Positions 14,152-26,300 of a stretch of DNA of 64,000 bases are shown piece after piece. The notes below the pieces were generated by a model. The model did not search any database, had not been told where the DNA came from, and was given only the letters and a program-made list of their open reading frames with translations. Numbering within the stretch: position 1 is the stretch's first letter; each line of letters starts with the position of its first letter. Source of the stretch: Pisaster brevispinus (lineage: Eukaryota; Echinodermata; Asteroidea; Forcipulatida; Asteriidae); the NCBI GenBank assembly GCA_023634235.1, contig JAMKCF010000003.1:23716742-23780741 (forward strand), in the 5' to 3' direction. Both the position numbers and the translations under genes were made by a program.

Positions 14152-14388
14152 AATAAGCACTTTCAGTTCACTATTATTATATGCGCCATCTTGTTCAAGG
14201 GGCAAGTTTGTTTATAAATTTCGAACACGCATTGCTGCCTGCGACTCGGCACTAGAACTTCACGCATGCGTCTGGAAGTTGCGTGGAAGCTTGAGCGCCA
14301 AGTTGCAGATGGCAAAGCGTGTTCGAAAAAAAACAAATCTGCCTAGAAAAAGATGGCGTATATATATAACCGTGAAAGTGCTTACTTA
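14152..14388. mobile_element. MITE with long inverted ends
   Basis: The left half (taagcactttca ... cgccatctt ... tttcgaacacgc) reappears inverted on the right (gcgtgttcgaaaa ... aagatggcg ... tgaaagtgctta). The arms are about 90 bp and imperfect. Confidence 0.75.
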
Positions 14389-14994
14389 ATACTTGACAAC
14401 CCACACATTTCAAATCCAGCGTAGCCTTCTCAAAACATGCTGGAAATTAAGGTTTTGTTTGAATTACATTTGGAGGCATTTTCTCCACTAAAAATATACA
14501 TTATAAAGCTCATGGTTTTATGACCAGCAGGTCTCAAAAATTAGCCTGCACTTTTAATCCATCCAGCTTGAAACGGCTGGGCGGAATTAAACTATAAACA
14601 AATGTAAAATGTATGCCTTTTTCTTTAAATTTTAATATTATTTAGTAATTTTGTATTCAGTTCAAATATTGACAATTAGAATTTCAAAGATATTAAATAC
14701 ATTTGTCCAAGAGTTCAAGTCAATTACAAGATAGTTATCATTTAATTTGTGACTGAATGTTGATAAGATTACAAGATCACAGGAGTTAGAGCAGACGTAA
14801 CACAGTGCACAAAATCAGTATAGTAGTGTCTGGCACCACTGGCTGATCCAACGTAACATTGTGTACAAACACCGATCAATGTACACAATGCGCTTTACAT
14901 CGTATGCCACACACATCGAAAGCTACGCGGTTGTGAAGTCAAAAAAAAATATACACCTCGCAACCTATTTGACAATTTAACTCTTCAAACCTAC

Positions 14995-15027
14995 CTTATC
15001 CTTGCCCTTGGCCACCAACTTTTCCAT
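14995..15027 (-). CDS. Candidate first coding exon of an unidentified gene
   Basis: Minus-strand ATG at 15027 opens MEKLVAKGKDK (11 codons), ending in a strong donor AAG|gtaggt. An in-frame TGA lies 12 bases upstream, and a YY1-type element about 120 bases upstream. I could not identify the protein or any later exon between 1 and 14994, so the gene would continue left of the window. A noncoding RNA is the alternative. Confidence 0.45.
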
Positions 15028-15148
15028 GGCACTTCTTCACAGACAGTACCACTTTCAGTTTTAACTATCAGCATCCACATACGTGAGCCACATCGAGGGT
15101 AAATCCACGGAAAGTACACTGTTTAATCCGTCTACGAGCCGTCAAACA

Positions 15149-15162
15149 CGCCGCCATTTTGG
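15149..15162 (-). promoter_or_regulatory. YY1-type promoter element
   Basis: Minus-strand CCAAAATGGCGGCG, close to the YY1 consensus often found at animal transcription starts. It lies in a CpG-containing stretch (15050-15290) unlike its AT-rich surroundings. Its ATG opens a 29-codon frame (MAACLTARRR...) ending at 15068, which would be a uORF if transcription starts upstream. Confidence 0.5.
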
Positions 15163-15289
15163 TCGCATAAGGGAACAGCCAAACACAAGAGCCGGCCGTT
15201 ACCACCCAACACTCCCTCTGTACTCGCGAAACTTTAACGATATTTAACGTCTCCCTTTCAAATATATCATCATACGTAGCAGGTTTCAC

Positions 15290-17357
15290 TTAAAAGTTGA
15301 TCGCAATCGGTATTCCCTACGTATTTCTATCAACATTTTTCATATTAAACATCGATTTATTTATGCGGGAATTCCTTAGTATAAATTGACCACCTGGCAC
15401 CCAGAGGTTTTAACTATTGAAGCGTGCGTAAGTGAAAGCATCTACCGTGTTGTTTATGACACCCGGAGCGCTAGTTCAAAGTGTTAGCAAATAGGGGCGC
15501 TCTCTCGATCACCCAGCTCACCAAAGTTGATATCGTTTTCTCTCTTTTTTTGCTGATGAGACAGTTTTGATGTTTGGGGGAAAACCGCAGATTTAAAAGT
15601 GAAGTGGTGTTTGGTTGTCTAGTTGTTCGGTTGTTTTCAGTTACTTTCCCAAGCTGTTCCTTTGGTGGGAGAGGTACCTTTCCTCAAAAGTTGCCTATTG
15701 GACTCTCTCGGGAGATCGCGCCATCACCTGCCATTATTATCCTTTCGGAACTGATCACAAAATCCAAAGTATTTCATCAAAGTTTCATGAACTTCTCAGG
15801 TTTACTTTTTCTAAAGTACAATTTCAAAGTCTTACTGAAACAAATCATGGATTCAACGGTAAAAAAAATTACTTTTTAGGCCTAGCCCTATGGTATAAAA
15901 TCATGTATTCGCTTATTAGGCTCTTATGGGTAGAAAATAGCAGATCCATCGAGGGGGAAATGAAGAATTCGGTTTGCTTCCATCTTTTCAGTGAGAGAAA
16001 AAAAACCCCGCACATTATTGCATTGTGTTAAATGACAACGCAATACAAAACGGAACGAAACAGTAAAACAAAATAAAGGACTGTCTTCCAAATCGCCTGA
16101 AAAGAACAATTCTGGCAAAAAGCACTTGGGTTGACCAGGAGTGGCCAATATATTTTGAAAGTTCTCACACCGAATCAGTTGCTTTGTAATGTTTTGGGGA
16201 AATAGCGACAATTCAAACTTTTCCTGAAGCATCAGACTAATGAAGTTTGTTTATTATGGGCGTTATCTTTTCTTTTTAATTTCTTTTTTAAACTATAAGA
16301 TATTTGTGAAGTGCCTCTTCCGAAATTCTACCGACCGTTTAGTTTTATGGTGGAATGACAGGCATCATATCACGAGTAAAACGTACTTGTTTGTCAACAA
16401 TAGGAACCCGTTTACAAAAAGTTAACCTCTCTTTATTATTATTATTTTTTTTTTGTCTAGCCTAAAGATCGCAAAATGAACTTACAATTTTTATGAGAAA
16501 AAGGTATTCTTGTTAACCGTACCTTGTATTCCGAACCCTATTTTATTCGTCCAATTTGTTGGCTACCATCACTGTAGGCCTAATACTTTCACTTGGACCA
16601 TCGCTGCGTTGAAGACATCGGGGACAACACGTTTTGCTTGTAAGGACGATCAAAGTATCAAGTAGGCCAACGAAGTATCACAAAGTTCTTACAAAACCAT
16701 GATAATAAAACTGTTTTAGTTTCTTTCGTGTTTTGATGTGGCTATAGGGAGGTTGTTCCAAAGTGTGGAAGACGCACCTCCAACTACAATCTGAAACAAC
16801 AAAGGCATTCCTAATTATGAAGTAACTTTTTTTTTTATCACAGACGTACAATAGCAAAAGTGATGTCTTTTGTAACTTTTATATTTCCATTTATTATAAT
16901 ATTCTTTATAAACTTGTGAAACATTGACATGCTGTGTATAAAATGCATTATTAGTAAAGTATAGAAACCAACAAAAGTTTGACCGTCCAGTAATAAAACA
17001 ACCAACTTTTTTGTCAGTACATTTTTTTGACGATTCAGAATATTATTGATAATTAAATCAAAATATGGGTCAATTTTTTAAAAGCCCACTTTTCTTGAAT
17101 GGAAGCAGGTCATTTTCGCCTGGGTCAGGGGTTCAAATCCCAGCCAAAGCTCTTGTGTTTTCTGCAGGGTTCCTATGTGTAAACAGTGGTTGTCACACAC
17201 ACTGATCAGGTATGCAACTGCAGAATTCTTGGCAACAAGAGAGAGGAAATGCCAGGTACGGCAAGACTTTGTCTTGTGTTTTTCAATTTAAAATGCTACT
17301 GCTCACAGAAACCCAAACAATAAAATCAGCTGAGCAGCTGAAAAGCTACATTATCTG
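15290..17357. other. No gene seen
   Basis: AT-rich DNA upstream of the candidate promoter. Open frames near 15570-16230 overlap on both strands and have no family features or codon pattern, so they are not annotated. Confidence 0.5.
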
Positions 17358-17577
17358 TGCCCAATATCATGGCTCTGCTTACCGACGAATTGTGCGCTTA
17401 CGATCACCATTTTCTGCTTACTGTGGAAGCGCCGGATTTCTGCGCTAGTTTTGTAAGCGAAAAATGCCTAGTAATGTGGAGTACACGTGCGCACAAGTGA
17501 AAATTCCCTTCGAACAGGTGAAATACGCTTGACAAACGCAAAATTCCGTTTTCGTAAGAGCCGCGAAATTGGGCCCC
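17358..17577. mobile_element. Palindromic GGGCC-AATTTCATAG element
   Basis: Ends tgcccaatatcatggctctgc and cgaaattgggccc. Internal gcttac symmetry as in the other copies. Confidence 0.65.
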
Positions 17578-18030
17578 AATCTGTGTAAGAGTAAACCCAT
17601 ATCATATTCTTTATTCCCCTCCTATTATTTCATCAATTACATGTTTTAACTTTCATAAATACTTAACATTGTATTTTTGAATACAATTTTAAAATGTGAA
17701 AAGGTTTATCATGCTCTGGTATAGCAAACAAATAAATTGAATTAACTACATTGAATTGAATTAGAATTCTGAAAAATATGTGATCTTTGCGCAATGAGTG
17801 TATGTGTGCTTCTATTCGTCATATACATTAGTGCACTTACACTGTAAGTGAAAGAATCTTTCACAAATAAAATCCACATCCACCATCATAATATATTCAT
17901 AGAGTAAGTCAAACTTACAAGTACAAAAAACTTTACTCTTAATACCACAAAAAGTTACAGTATACTTAAAACATACTCAAAACAGAAAACTCAATGAAGA
18001 CGCTCATCTCAGTTCCAGAAACGAGTGGTA

Positions 18031-18375
18031 TGTCATGGCCCGAGTGGTCTAGTTCACCAGACTCAAGTTCTGGTGGCCAAGTCGTTGCAGTGTGGGTTTG
18101 AATCCTGGTCATGGCACTTTGAGCAAGACACTTAACTTTAATTGCTTCTCTTTACCCAGGAGTAAGCGGGTACCTGTGAGGGCAGAGATGGGTTCTAATG
18201 ATTGATATAGCGTGATGCGTTACATACTTGGCAGCACAGGCTGTATACTCCCCAGGGAGCTGAGATGGTTTTTAAGGAATTAAATAAAAAATCCAGTGAC
18301 AGGGGTAATAATGTTCACAGGTCATGAGCAGCAACATTGGCAAATACCTCCGCTATAAAAGGGTCCATTATTCTT
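18031..18375 (+). mobile_element. Long tRNA-headed SINE, family 3
   Basis: Begins with a tRNA-like head (cgagtggtctag A-box, gggtttgaatcc B-box), followed by a shared body including aagacacttaact and ctcccagggagctgag. Nearly full length. It lies inverted to the next copy. Confidence 0.75.
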
Positions 18376-18524
18376 ATTTTTATCAAATTTCTCCAAAGTT
18401 CAAATAAGTCACATTCACACAATGTGTTTGTAACCATGCATAATGAAAACAAAAAGTTCTGAACTGATTATACAGCATAAATAACAATTAAAGCAATAAA
18501 ATCCAGAGGATTTGTTTAATTATA

Positions 18525-18852
18525 GTAAGCATTTATTTGGCGCTTGTAAAAATTGTATCAGAGCACCTACACTATTACTAACCCTGTTCATTGGGCCTTA
18601 AGCATTCCTGAAACCATCTCAACTCCTTAAGAGTATGCAGAACCGGCAGCTAAATCGGTACACAGGCTGCTAATCAGACACACCAACAATCTCTACCCTT
18701 GCAGGTACATCGTTTATGCCAGGGTAATGAGAAGCAGTTATTAGATGTCTTGCCCAAGAACATAAGTGTCATGACCGGGATTCGAACCCACACCCTGATG
18801 ACTCAGCCATCAGAACTTGAGCTCCATGCTCTAGACCACTCGGCCACGACAT
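18525..18852 (-). mobile_element. Long tRNA-headed SINE, family 3
   Basis: Same family as 18031-18375, opposite strand, 150 bases away. The head (antisense gggattcgaacccacac) is at 18777-18850. Confidence 0.75.
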
Positions 18853-19004
18853 GCTAATAACATATTTACGGTAATTTGTTGACTTGTATATCAAAAGATT
18901 GCAAAACATTAATTTGAAAGAACCGTGTATTAATTTCATCAGTTGTGTATAATCAGACATCATTTCCAAATCATACAAAATTGAATAGAAAGTGGTGCTA
19001 AAAA

Positions 19005-19241
19005 TGTTTGAGTAACAATGTATAAAAGAGACATGATTATTTACTTTGCTTTTCAGTGCTTTTCAGTGTTGAGTAACAATGTATAAAAGAGACATGATTA
19101 TTTACTTTGCTTTTCAGTGCTTTTCAGTGTTGAGTAACAATGTATAAAAGAGACATGAATATTTACTTTGCTTTTCAGTGCTTTTCAGTGTTGAGTAACA
19201 ATGCATAAAAGAGACATGATTATTTATTTTCCTTCTCAGTG
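19005..19241. repeat. 61-bp tandem repeat, about four copies
   Basis: The block gagtaacaatgtataaaaga starts at 19010, 19071, 19132 and 19193, an exact 61-base period. The first three copies are nearly identical and the last has drifted. Confidence 0.9.
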
Positions 19242-19800
19242 CAGCGGTTGTAAGATTGAATTAACACACAATTTTCTTGAACGAAAATTTATAATTAGCT
19301 GTTGCAAACTGCTTACCGACCAAAAGGACCTATGGTATAAATGCAAAAGAAAGTTAATGGCCTAACGTTTCGACCTTAGCAGAGCTTTTCTGGAAGGCTA
19401 AATGACAACACAACACACATAAACAGGTATACTGGTGTAAAAGAGGCAGTAAAGTGGAAAGAAATCTTCTTAAAGTTGACAATATTTCAGATGGTCAGTT
19501 TCCTAGAATAATTGGTAACTAAAGAAACTTCATATCCAGTCAGCTTAGTCACAAACTAGACGCTTTTTCCTCTTTAACTTCCGGCAACCGGCCTGGCTGC
19601 ACTTTTCCCCCACCAATAACTTTTACCAAACTTCTATCAAATACATATTCAGATACTTATTTTGTGATCGTTATCATAGCAAGGACAAATCTACTGCAGC
19701 AAGTATGCATAATGTTTAGGTGCCTTTTTTGTTATTCATTGGTTATTAATCGTAAGTGTTTAATCATGACCTTGTACAGTTTCATTATTTTTCTGGTGAT

Positions 19801-20110
19801 TTTAACACATGTAAAGTGACTCGTGAGTTGTGACTAAGATGTAGAATTAACCTAATTGACTTGAGACTCGGACTTGGACTCAACCCACATGACTTGAAAC
19901 TGAGGCTCAGAGTCGCACCAAGCGACCCGTGACCTTGACTTGGACTCCGCCAAAGTGACTCAGACTCAAACTCCACCTATGTGACTCAAGGCTCGGACTT
20001 GACTTAAGTGACTAAAGACTCAGACTCAACCTAAGGGACTTGCGACTTTGACTTGGACTCAACCAACGTGACTCAAACTCCGAGTCCATCTAAGTGACTC
20101 AATTACAGCT
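19801..20110. repeat. Degenerate gactc/ggactt repeat with AP-1-like sites
   Basis: Irregular units of about 25-35 bases built from gtgactca, gactcgga and ttggactcaac. Several contain TGACTCA, the AP-1 (TRE) consensus. It lies just downstream of the SMYD4 stop codon. Confidence 0.65.
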
Positions 20111-20234
20111 CTGAATCACACTCAAAGATAGTGAAATTACATACACAAACCAAAGCCCATATCGATCCAATCCAGAACCACGCACAATTTTAAGCCTTAT
20201 TTCTTACGTGACCAACTTAAGTTATGAGACAGAT

Positions 20235-20361
20235 TTACAATGAGAGTAAACAAGATCTCATTTGTGTTAATTCCTGAACGTCCTGATGCTTGGCTCCATA
20301 GTGTAAGGTCAGCAGCTTGATGGCTGGATCAATCACGGATAGCGTGTCTTGTACCTCGCCT
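20235..20361 (-). CDS. SMYD4: SMYD4 coding exon 18 (stop)
   Basis: Residues 945-986, then TAA at 20237-20235. Encodes [20 protein letters not shown] and RSCLLSL, matching the SMYD4 C-terminus (MKSCLLDL in vertebrates). The 3' UTR was not delimited. Confidence 0.93.
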
Positions 20362-23300
20362 CTGTGGAATGAAACATAATGATTATACTACATCGTCAAT
20401 CGGAACAGCCACAGCCACAAGTTTGTGAGTAAAGGGTGGATATTACAGAGTATTGAAGAAACACAAATTAAGTTGGCTTACTAAGTGAATTTCGAACCAA
20501 ACACAAACAAATTAACCTACAAGCAAACAACAAATTTTGAATAAAAAGCAATGATTTCTTTTGGTTTTTACCCTACACCAATGTATCCTGCAGGAAACAA
20601 AATAACCACAGGAACCTTCATCTCTAATGCTGCATCAGTTTTGAAAAAAAAACCACACAATGCAAATAAAATCTGAACTTTTTAAAGGCTGCAGCCAACA
20701 GTGGTAGTCAAAGACCGGTATCCACACTTTGTAAGACTCAACATATACATAACATGACAAACTTGTGAAGGTTTGATCTGAATAGATTATCACAGTCAAG
20801 AGAAATTAGTGGAAAACCCCATCTCTATCTTAACACTGTTTTCAAACATCAGATATCAAATTTAGTTTTTTTTTACTAATTTCTCAAAAACTATAGCATT
20901 TCAGGCAAAAATATTTCAAGGGAAGTTTTCTACCACGACTATCTTCATACCACGTAAGTTACGTGCAAATCGGTGAAGTGAGATAAATCATCAAATACTG
21001 GGAGTTTTAACCTAATCTGGCCCCTTCAGACTAAGTTGGAAATTTACGTGACTCTTTACAATTAGGGTTGGGACGTTTAAATGGCTATAAACCGTTTGAC
21101 CATAAACAAGTGTTGAAATCCATTTCCAAGCTTCCTTAACGGTTAAACTGCGAAGCGACAGTAAAAAAAGAGAGCCTTTCCTTCATTCAATCATCCAGGC
21201 AGAATGATTGACATCCCTTTTGTTGGTGGAAAGTTTCTTATCTTAATCCCCTACAAATGTAATAAATTATTTCTGATCCCCTACTGTTATACGTTTTGCT
21301 TTGCAGGCTTCCCCACTGTGGTTTGTGGTTTTGTGACTGTAAAAACAAGGTTACAGTGTTCTATTTTTTATTCCTTGACATCTGCTCCTTTTACAAATGG
21401 GTTCATAGTTATGACTGGACTCAGTAAAGGCGGTGAGACCTTTAAACTGGAGTCACAAGTTCCTTTGAACTGTTTTAACTTTTAACATAAATGCACAACT
21501 CTATTTGCAATACCTGTTTTTTTCTCTCTCCAAGATTCTCCCAAAAGACCAAAGGACATTCACATCTTCTTTGTAAAGGCCCAAAGTTTGAATATAAAGG
21601 GTAAGACATTGTTACAATTGGTGAAGGCCACCTCCATGGGCGCAGGGGCAGATCCAGGAATTTTTAAACCAGGGGTCACAACAGCGCACCCAGGATTTGC
21701 ACCTGATGGGGGACATAAAAGCATCTGCTGAAATCTTTCAAGGGTTACCATGACTAAGGGCATGTGGACAACTGGCAAAAAAATACCACGGCTAATTTTG
21801 ATCCAGAGCAATATTGAGGTGTTAATTGTCAACCTACGCATTGAATAGAACCTGTGAGAGTTTCTGTAGTTCATTGGCGAGCTCAATGCTGTCCGATCCA
21901 AACTGCTTCTCCACTGTAGCCACACTCAGCTTCAGAAACTTCCCTGACAGCTTGAAATCTCCTGGTAGCGGGAAAATATAATATATTAAATACGTAGTTA
22001 AGTTAAATTACCCAGAACTTGGGAAACTGTTATTCCATTTTACCAATAAACATGGTAGTCAGGGGGCAGCAGTTTAAGACAGTCATGTGTTGAATGGGAA
22101 GGGGTGGGAGCTGCGGAGGGCTTGGGGGAGGGGGGTCGCTGAGAGCCATTGATCAAGTGTGAAAACAAACATTATAATAAACATTGTATCAAAGCACTTT
22201 AAACTCACATACTATCCACTCATCAGGCCTTAAAAGCATTCTTGAAACCATCTCAACTCTTTAGGAGTATGCAGCACCAGCAGCCACATCAGCGCACACT
22301 CTGCTTTTTATTCACATCAAAACATATCTACCCTCCATGATGAGAAGCAATTGCAGATATCAGGTGGGGTTTGGGGTAGCACCAATGCGTAAATCTCCTT
22401 TGAGTAGTGGTGGTTCTTAGAAGATGGATCTCCTATATCCACGGTCACATCCCTTACTCCTTAGACTTGGGTCATCTATACCCGCAGTCTCCTCTAGGTC
22501 CCCTACTCTCCTTTCCTGTGCTTGTCATCAACTGATTCACTAAGTAGAGTTTGCGGTAACACCATGTGAAAATCTCTTTTGAGTAGTGTAAGTTCTGAAA
22601 AGAACCATCTTTTCAGAACCTACACTACTCAAAAGAGATTTTCACATGGTATTCTTTTCAGAACCTACACTACTCAAAAGAGATTTTTACATGGTGTTAC
22701 CGCAAACCTTACTTAGTTATAATTCCACCACGCAAAGTTTCAAATCCTACCAACTGATTCAGTTCAGTGAGCACACACTCCCCACCCACTCCCAGTGGGT
22801 TTCACTTCCAGTTCCAGCCTTCACGCTTCATCGAGCTAAGCCCGGCTTATCCTGTTCCTGTTCCCCCTTTGCGCACCATTGAGCTAAGCCCAACTACAAG
22901 TTAATCTCCATGGCAGTGGTACTGAAGCAGCATCCAGCCAACAGAGTCCAGAACCCTCCTGAAGACATTCAGAGCATACGGATCGAAACGTTGAGTTTGT
23001 CAACCACCGGTTTTCTCAGAACCACCACACACTCAAAAGAGATTTACACATGGTGCTACCGCAAACCATGCAAAGTTTCAAATCCTACAGTTGTCTTGCC
23101 CAAGAACACAAGTGTCATGACCGGGATTCCAACCCACACTCTGCTGATGACTCGGCCATCACAGCCCGAACATCTGACGTCACACTTCGAGGCTCGTGAA
23201 TAACGCCAGATACCTGCCAGACCGGATGTTGGCAGGTGTAACCTTTGATCTAGCATTCATTTCACACGGACACACTCGCAGAACAAAACAACGCTACGTG

Positions 23301-26300
23301 ATGTATCCAATGAAATAATTGGGCCTTAAGACCAGTACCTGTCTTTATCCTTGCGGATAAAGACAGGGGACCAGTCTACAGCCATCAGAACTCGAGTTTG
23401 ATGCTCTAGACCGCTCAACCATGACACAATAACCTAGTGTTAATTTTGTCAGGGCTGCATACCACCTCTTGAACAATCCTTCGTCCTCACAGACTTCTTG
23501 TCTCCTTAAGCCGCATCCAAGTTGCATAGGGTACGTTCAGACGAGGAGTTAAACCAACCCTTATTCCGAGCACCGCGGGTGTCCAAAAGATAAAAATGAC
23601 TTATTCCAAATTGGGCTTGCGTTCACACGAGTAAGTTAGTCCTGTCCGCACGGGTTAAACTGACCCACACGTTGATTATCAGGTCATGCATAGCTGACCC
23701 CGACCGACCACTCTTCCGGTCCATCGTATACACGTACATGTATCAGCTGGGCATTACTTGTGGTAGTCTACGCGCGTTGTTGTTATGATGACGTAACCTT
23801 CTGTGGAGAGGTCACATGGAATAAAATAGACCGGATGTAGCAGGTCAGTTGCGTTCCAACGATGGTTTATTGGGCCTCGCAGCGGGGGGTTGGTCGTAAA
23901 ACCTGGGCTAATCCAACATTTGTTGAGGTTTAGTTTAGCCCAGTTCTCTGGGTCAAATTGCGTTCCAACGGAGGGTTATTTTAGCACTTTTGGATTAAGG
24001 GCTAGTTTAACTCCTCGTCTGAACGTACCCCATGACACAATAGACCGTGCAAGTCTCGCACGTATTCAAACATTTTTGGGACCACTGTGGTCCCACGTAC
24101 ATTGCTTTAACGCGTTAAAGAAACAAACTCACGCGCTTTAACGGATCCCAATGTTCGAATACGCGCGAGACTTGCACAGTCTATAACCTAGTGTTAATTT
24201 TGTCAGGGCTGCATACCACCTCTTGAACAAGCGTCCGTCCAACATAATTTAAAATAAAACAAATTCCTAACAGATTTCTTGTCTCCTTAAGCCGCATCCA
24301 AGTTGAATAGTATTAAAAAATTCTAAATTCTATAGAATGTAACCTGACCTATCTGAGCGTAGCATTTGGCCAAGCAATCTTGAGACTCAGCCAGGGCTTT
24401 GTGGTGTTGATACAGAATCTCTCGTTGGATGTTGTAACACTGATGCAGAATTCCAAGGCACTCTGTAAGAAGAAAGAAAAATAGAAATAAAAGATTAGTT
24501 TTCAACTTGGGAGTAAAGCACCATGCCAGGGATTTCAAGGTGATGCTGTGCTAGCTACACCCAACTATGGTAGAAACAACGGGGCAGACCCCTTCTCTTA
24601 ATTTTGCGCATCACACAACAGGACCTGTGGCTTAACCTTTTCATCTTAAAAACAATGCATTAACACTTAAGTGAGATTAAAAATCACTCTCCTGTTACGC
24701 GTGCACGATTATTTCAGTCAAAAACAATTTTTTCTAATAAAGTTTATAATTTGTTTCATCAATGAAACTCAGTTTTGACACCCAGATAAAGACAATTTCT
24801 CAAAAACATTTACACATATTAATGGCTGGTATTGCTTGTTATGGTCATATTTCTGAAGCACAAATCAAACTATTGGAAAGCAGTTATGTAATGGCCAATA
24901 ATTTACCCACGCCCAGTAGAACAGATGGCATCCCAGAGAGTGGTAAAAGGGAGGCATCATGACAACGAGGAATCGTCCTTTATAAAATCTTGGCTGGTAT
25001 GTGAAAGGAACTGCCGTCGATTTCACCAAACTCTTCCTAACTTAGGATTAATCTTAGGACTTAGGACGAGTCCCAGCCTTGCACTGTAACATGTAAACCT
25101 TAAGATTAATCCCAAGTTAGGACTAATTAATCCTAGCGTTTTGTGAAATCGGCTGCAGGTCTTTGAGGAAAGGCACTGGCCACAAATCCATGCAAAGAAG
25201 TAAGCTGTTCATTGTTTGCAGTGCCTTTTTGCCCAGACCCTTGAAACTATGGACTCCATAAATAAGTTGCCTGCAGCCGATTTCACGAAACGCTAGGATA
25301 AATCCTATCTCAAGTTAGGACGAGTAACTAGTCCTAACTTAGAATCTTAAGGTTTACATGTTACAGTGCAAGGCTGGGACTCGTCCTAAGTCCTAAGATT
25401 AATCCTAAGTTAGGAAGAGTTTGGTGAAATCGACGGCTGGTGTACAGGCAATCCACTCCAGTGTCTCACCACACTTGCCGTGTTGACATGATCACCGCCA
25501 ACACACACAGAAACTTGAATGCCTGTTTATAAGCCCGCTGCTGTGTTTTGCGCAAGAGTTTCGCGCGTTTCCTCTGAAGCCAACTGGGACACAAGTGTTC
25601 AAACTGGGACTCGAACCCACACTCTGCTGATCAGGAACACCTGGGCCCAATGTCATAGAGGTGCCTAAGCAGAAAATAGTGATTAAAAGTTTTCTGCTAT
25701 TAGAAAAACAGGCAGTGTACCAGTCATAGATTGTACATGTGACATGGCATTTTGGCTGGTGAACCAATATTCTGGCAAGCATAAATTTGTTGTGCTTAGC
25801 TACTTGTTCTTCTTAAGCAGCTCTATGAAATTGGGCCCAGAGCTTGGGTCCAGTGCACTTGACTGGCTGAGGGAGTGCATTAACCAACAGTGGTTGGACA
25901 CAGCCTGATGATGTTGATGATGATGCAAAAAAAATTTCATTCCACATTTCTGATTTGATTTTCTTACCTTCAATATGTTTGCATTCCATAAAATGTTGAG
26001 AAAGTTTAAACAAGTTGGATGCCCTTTCCTTCTCCTTCGAGAAACAATAAAGAAGAACAAGTTTTAGTTGAAAAACACACACACAAAAAAGCAAATAATT
26101 TTTGTCAATAACTATTTTTGACAATCCAAGATGACTTTATGTCTGTATTGTAGTAAGACGTTACCTTTGACAACTTTGTTAAGTTCTGTGTATTTTTGCA
26201 TTTCTGGTTGAAACACCAACCCACTTTCTTGTGTCCTTTCTTTGTCATCAGAGGCTGGGCACACTTGAAACACCTGTTTTTAAATTTTCGAAAAAAAGAA

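Larger units (their letters stand above)
23420..24310. repeat. Direct duplication flanking two transposon insertions
   Basis: The block catgacacaataacctagtg ... cgcatccaagttg occurs at 23420-23528 and again from 24031 to 24310. Between the copies lies the foldback 23529-24030. The second copy is split by a 143-base MITE (24041-24183). Confidence 0.8.

Noticed and set aside
15574..16232. Overlapping open frames of 100-138 codons on both strands
   Set aside because: No recognisable domain, low-complexity residues, and frames open on both strands at once. Chance is more likely.
24041..24183. Central gggaccactgtggtccc palindrome as a transcription-factor site
   Set aside because: It is part of the MITE and is present identically in the second copy at 61599-61743.
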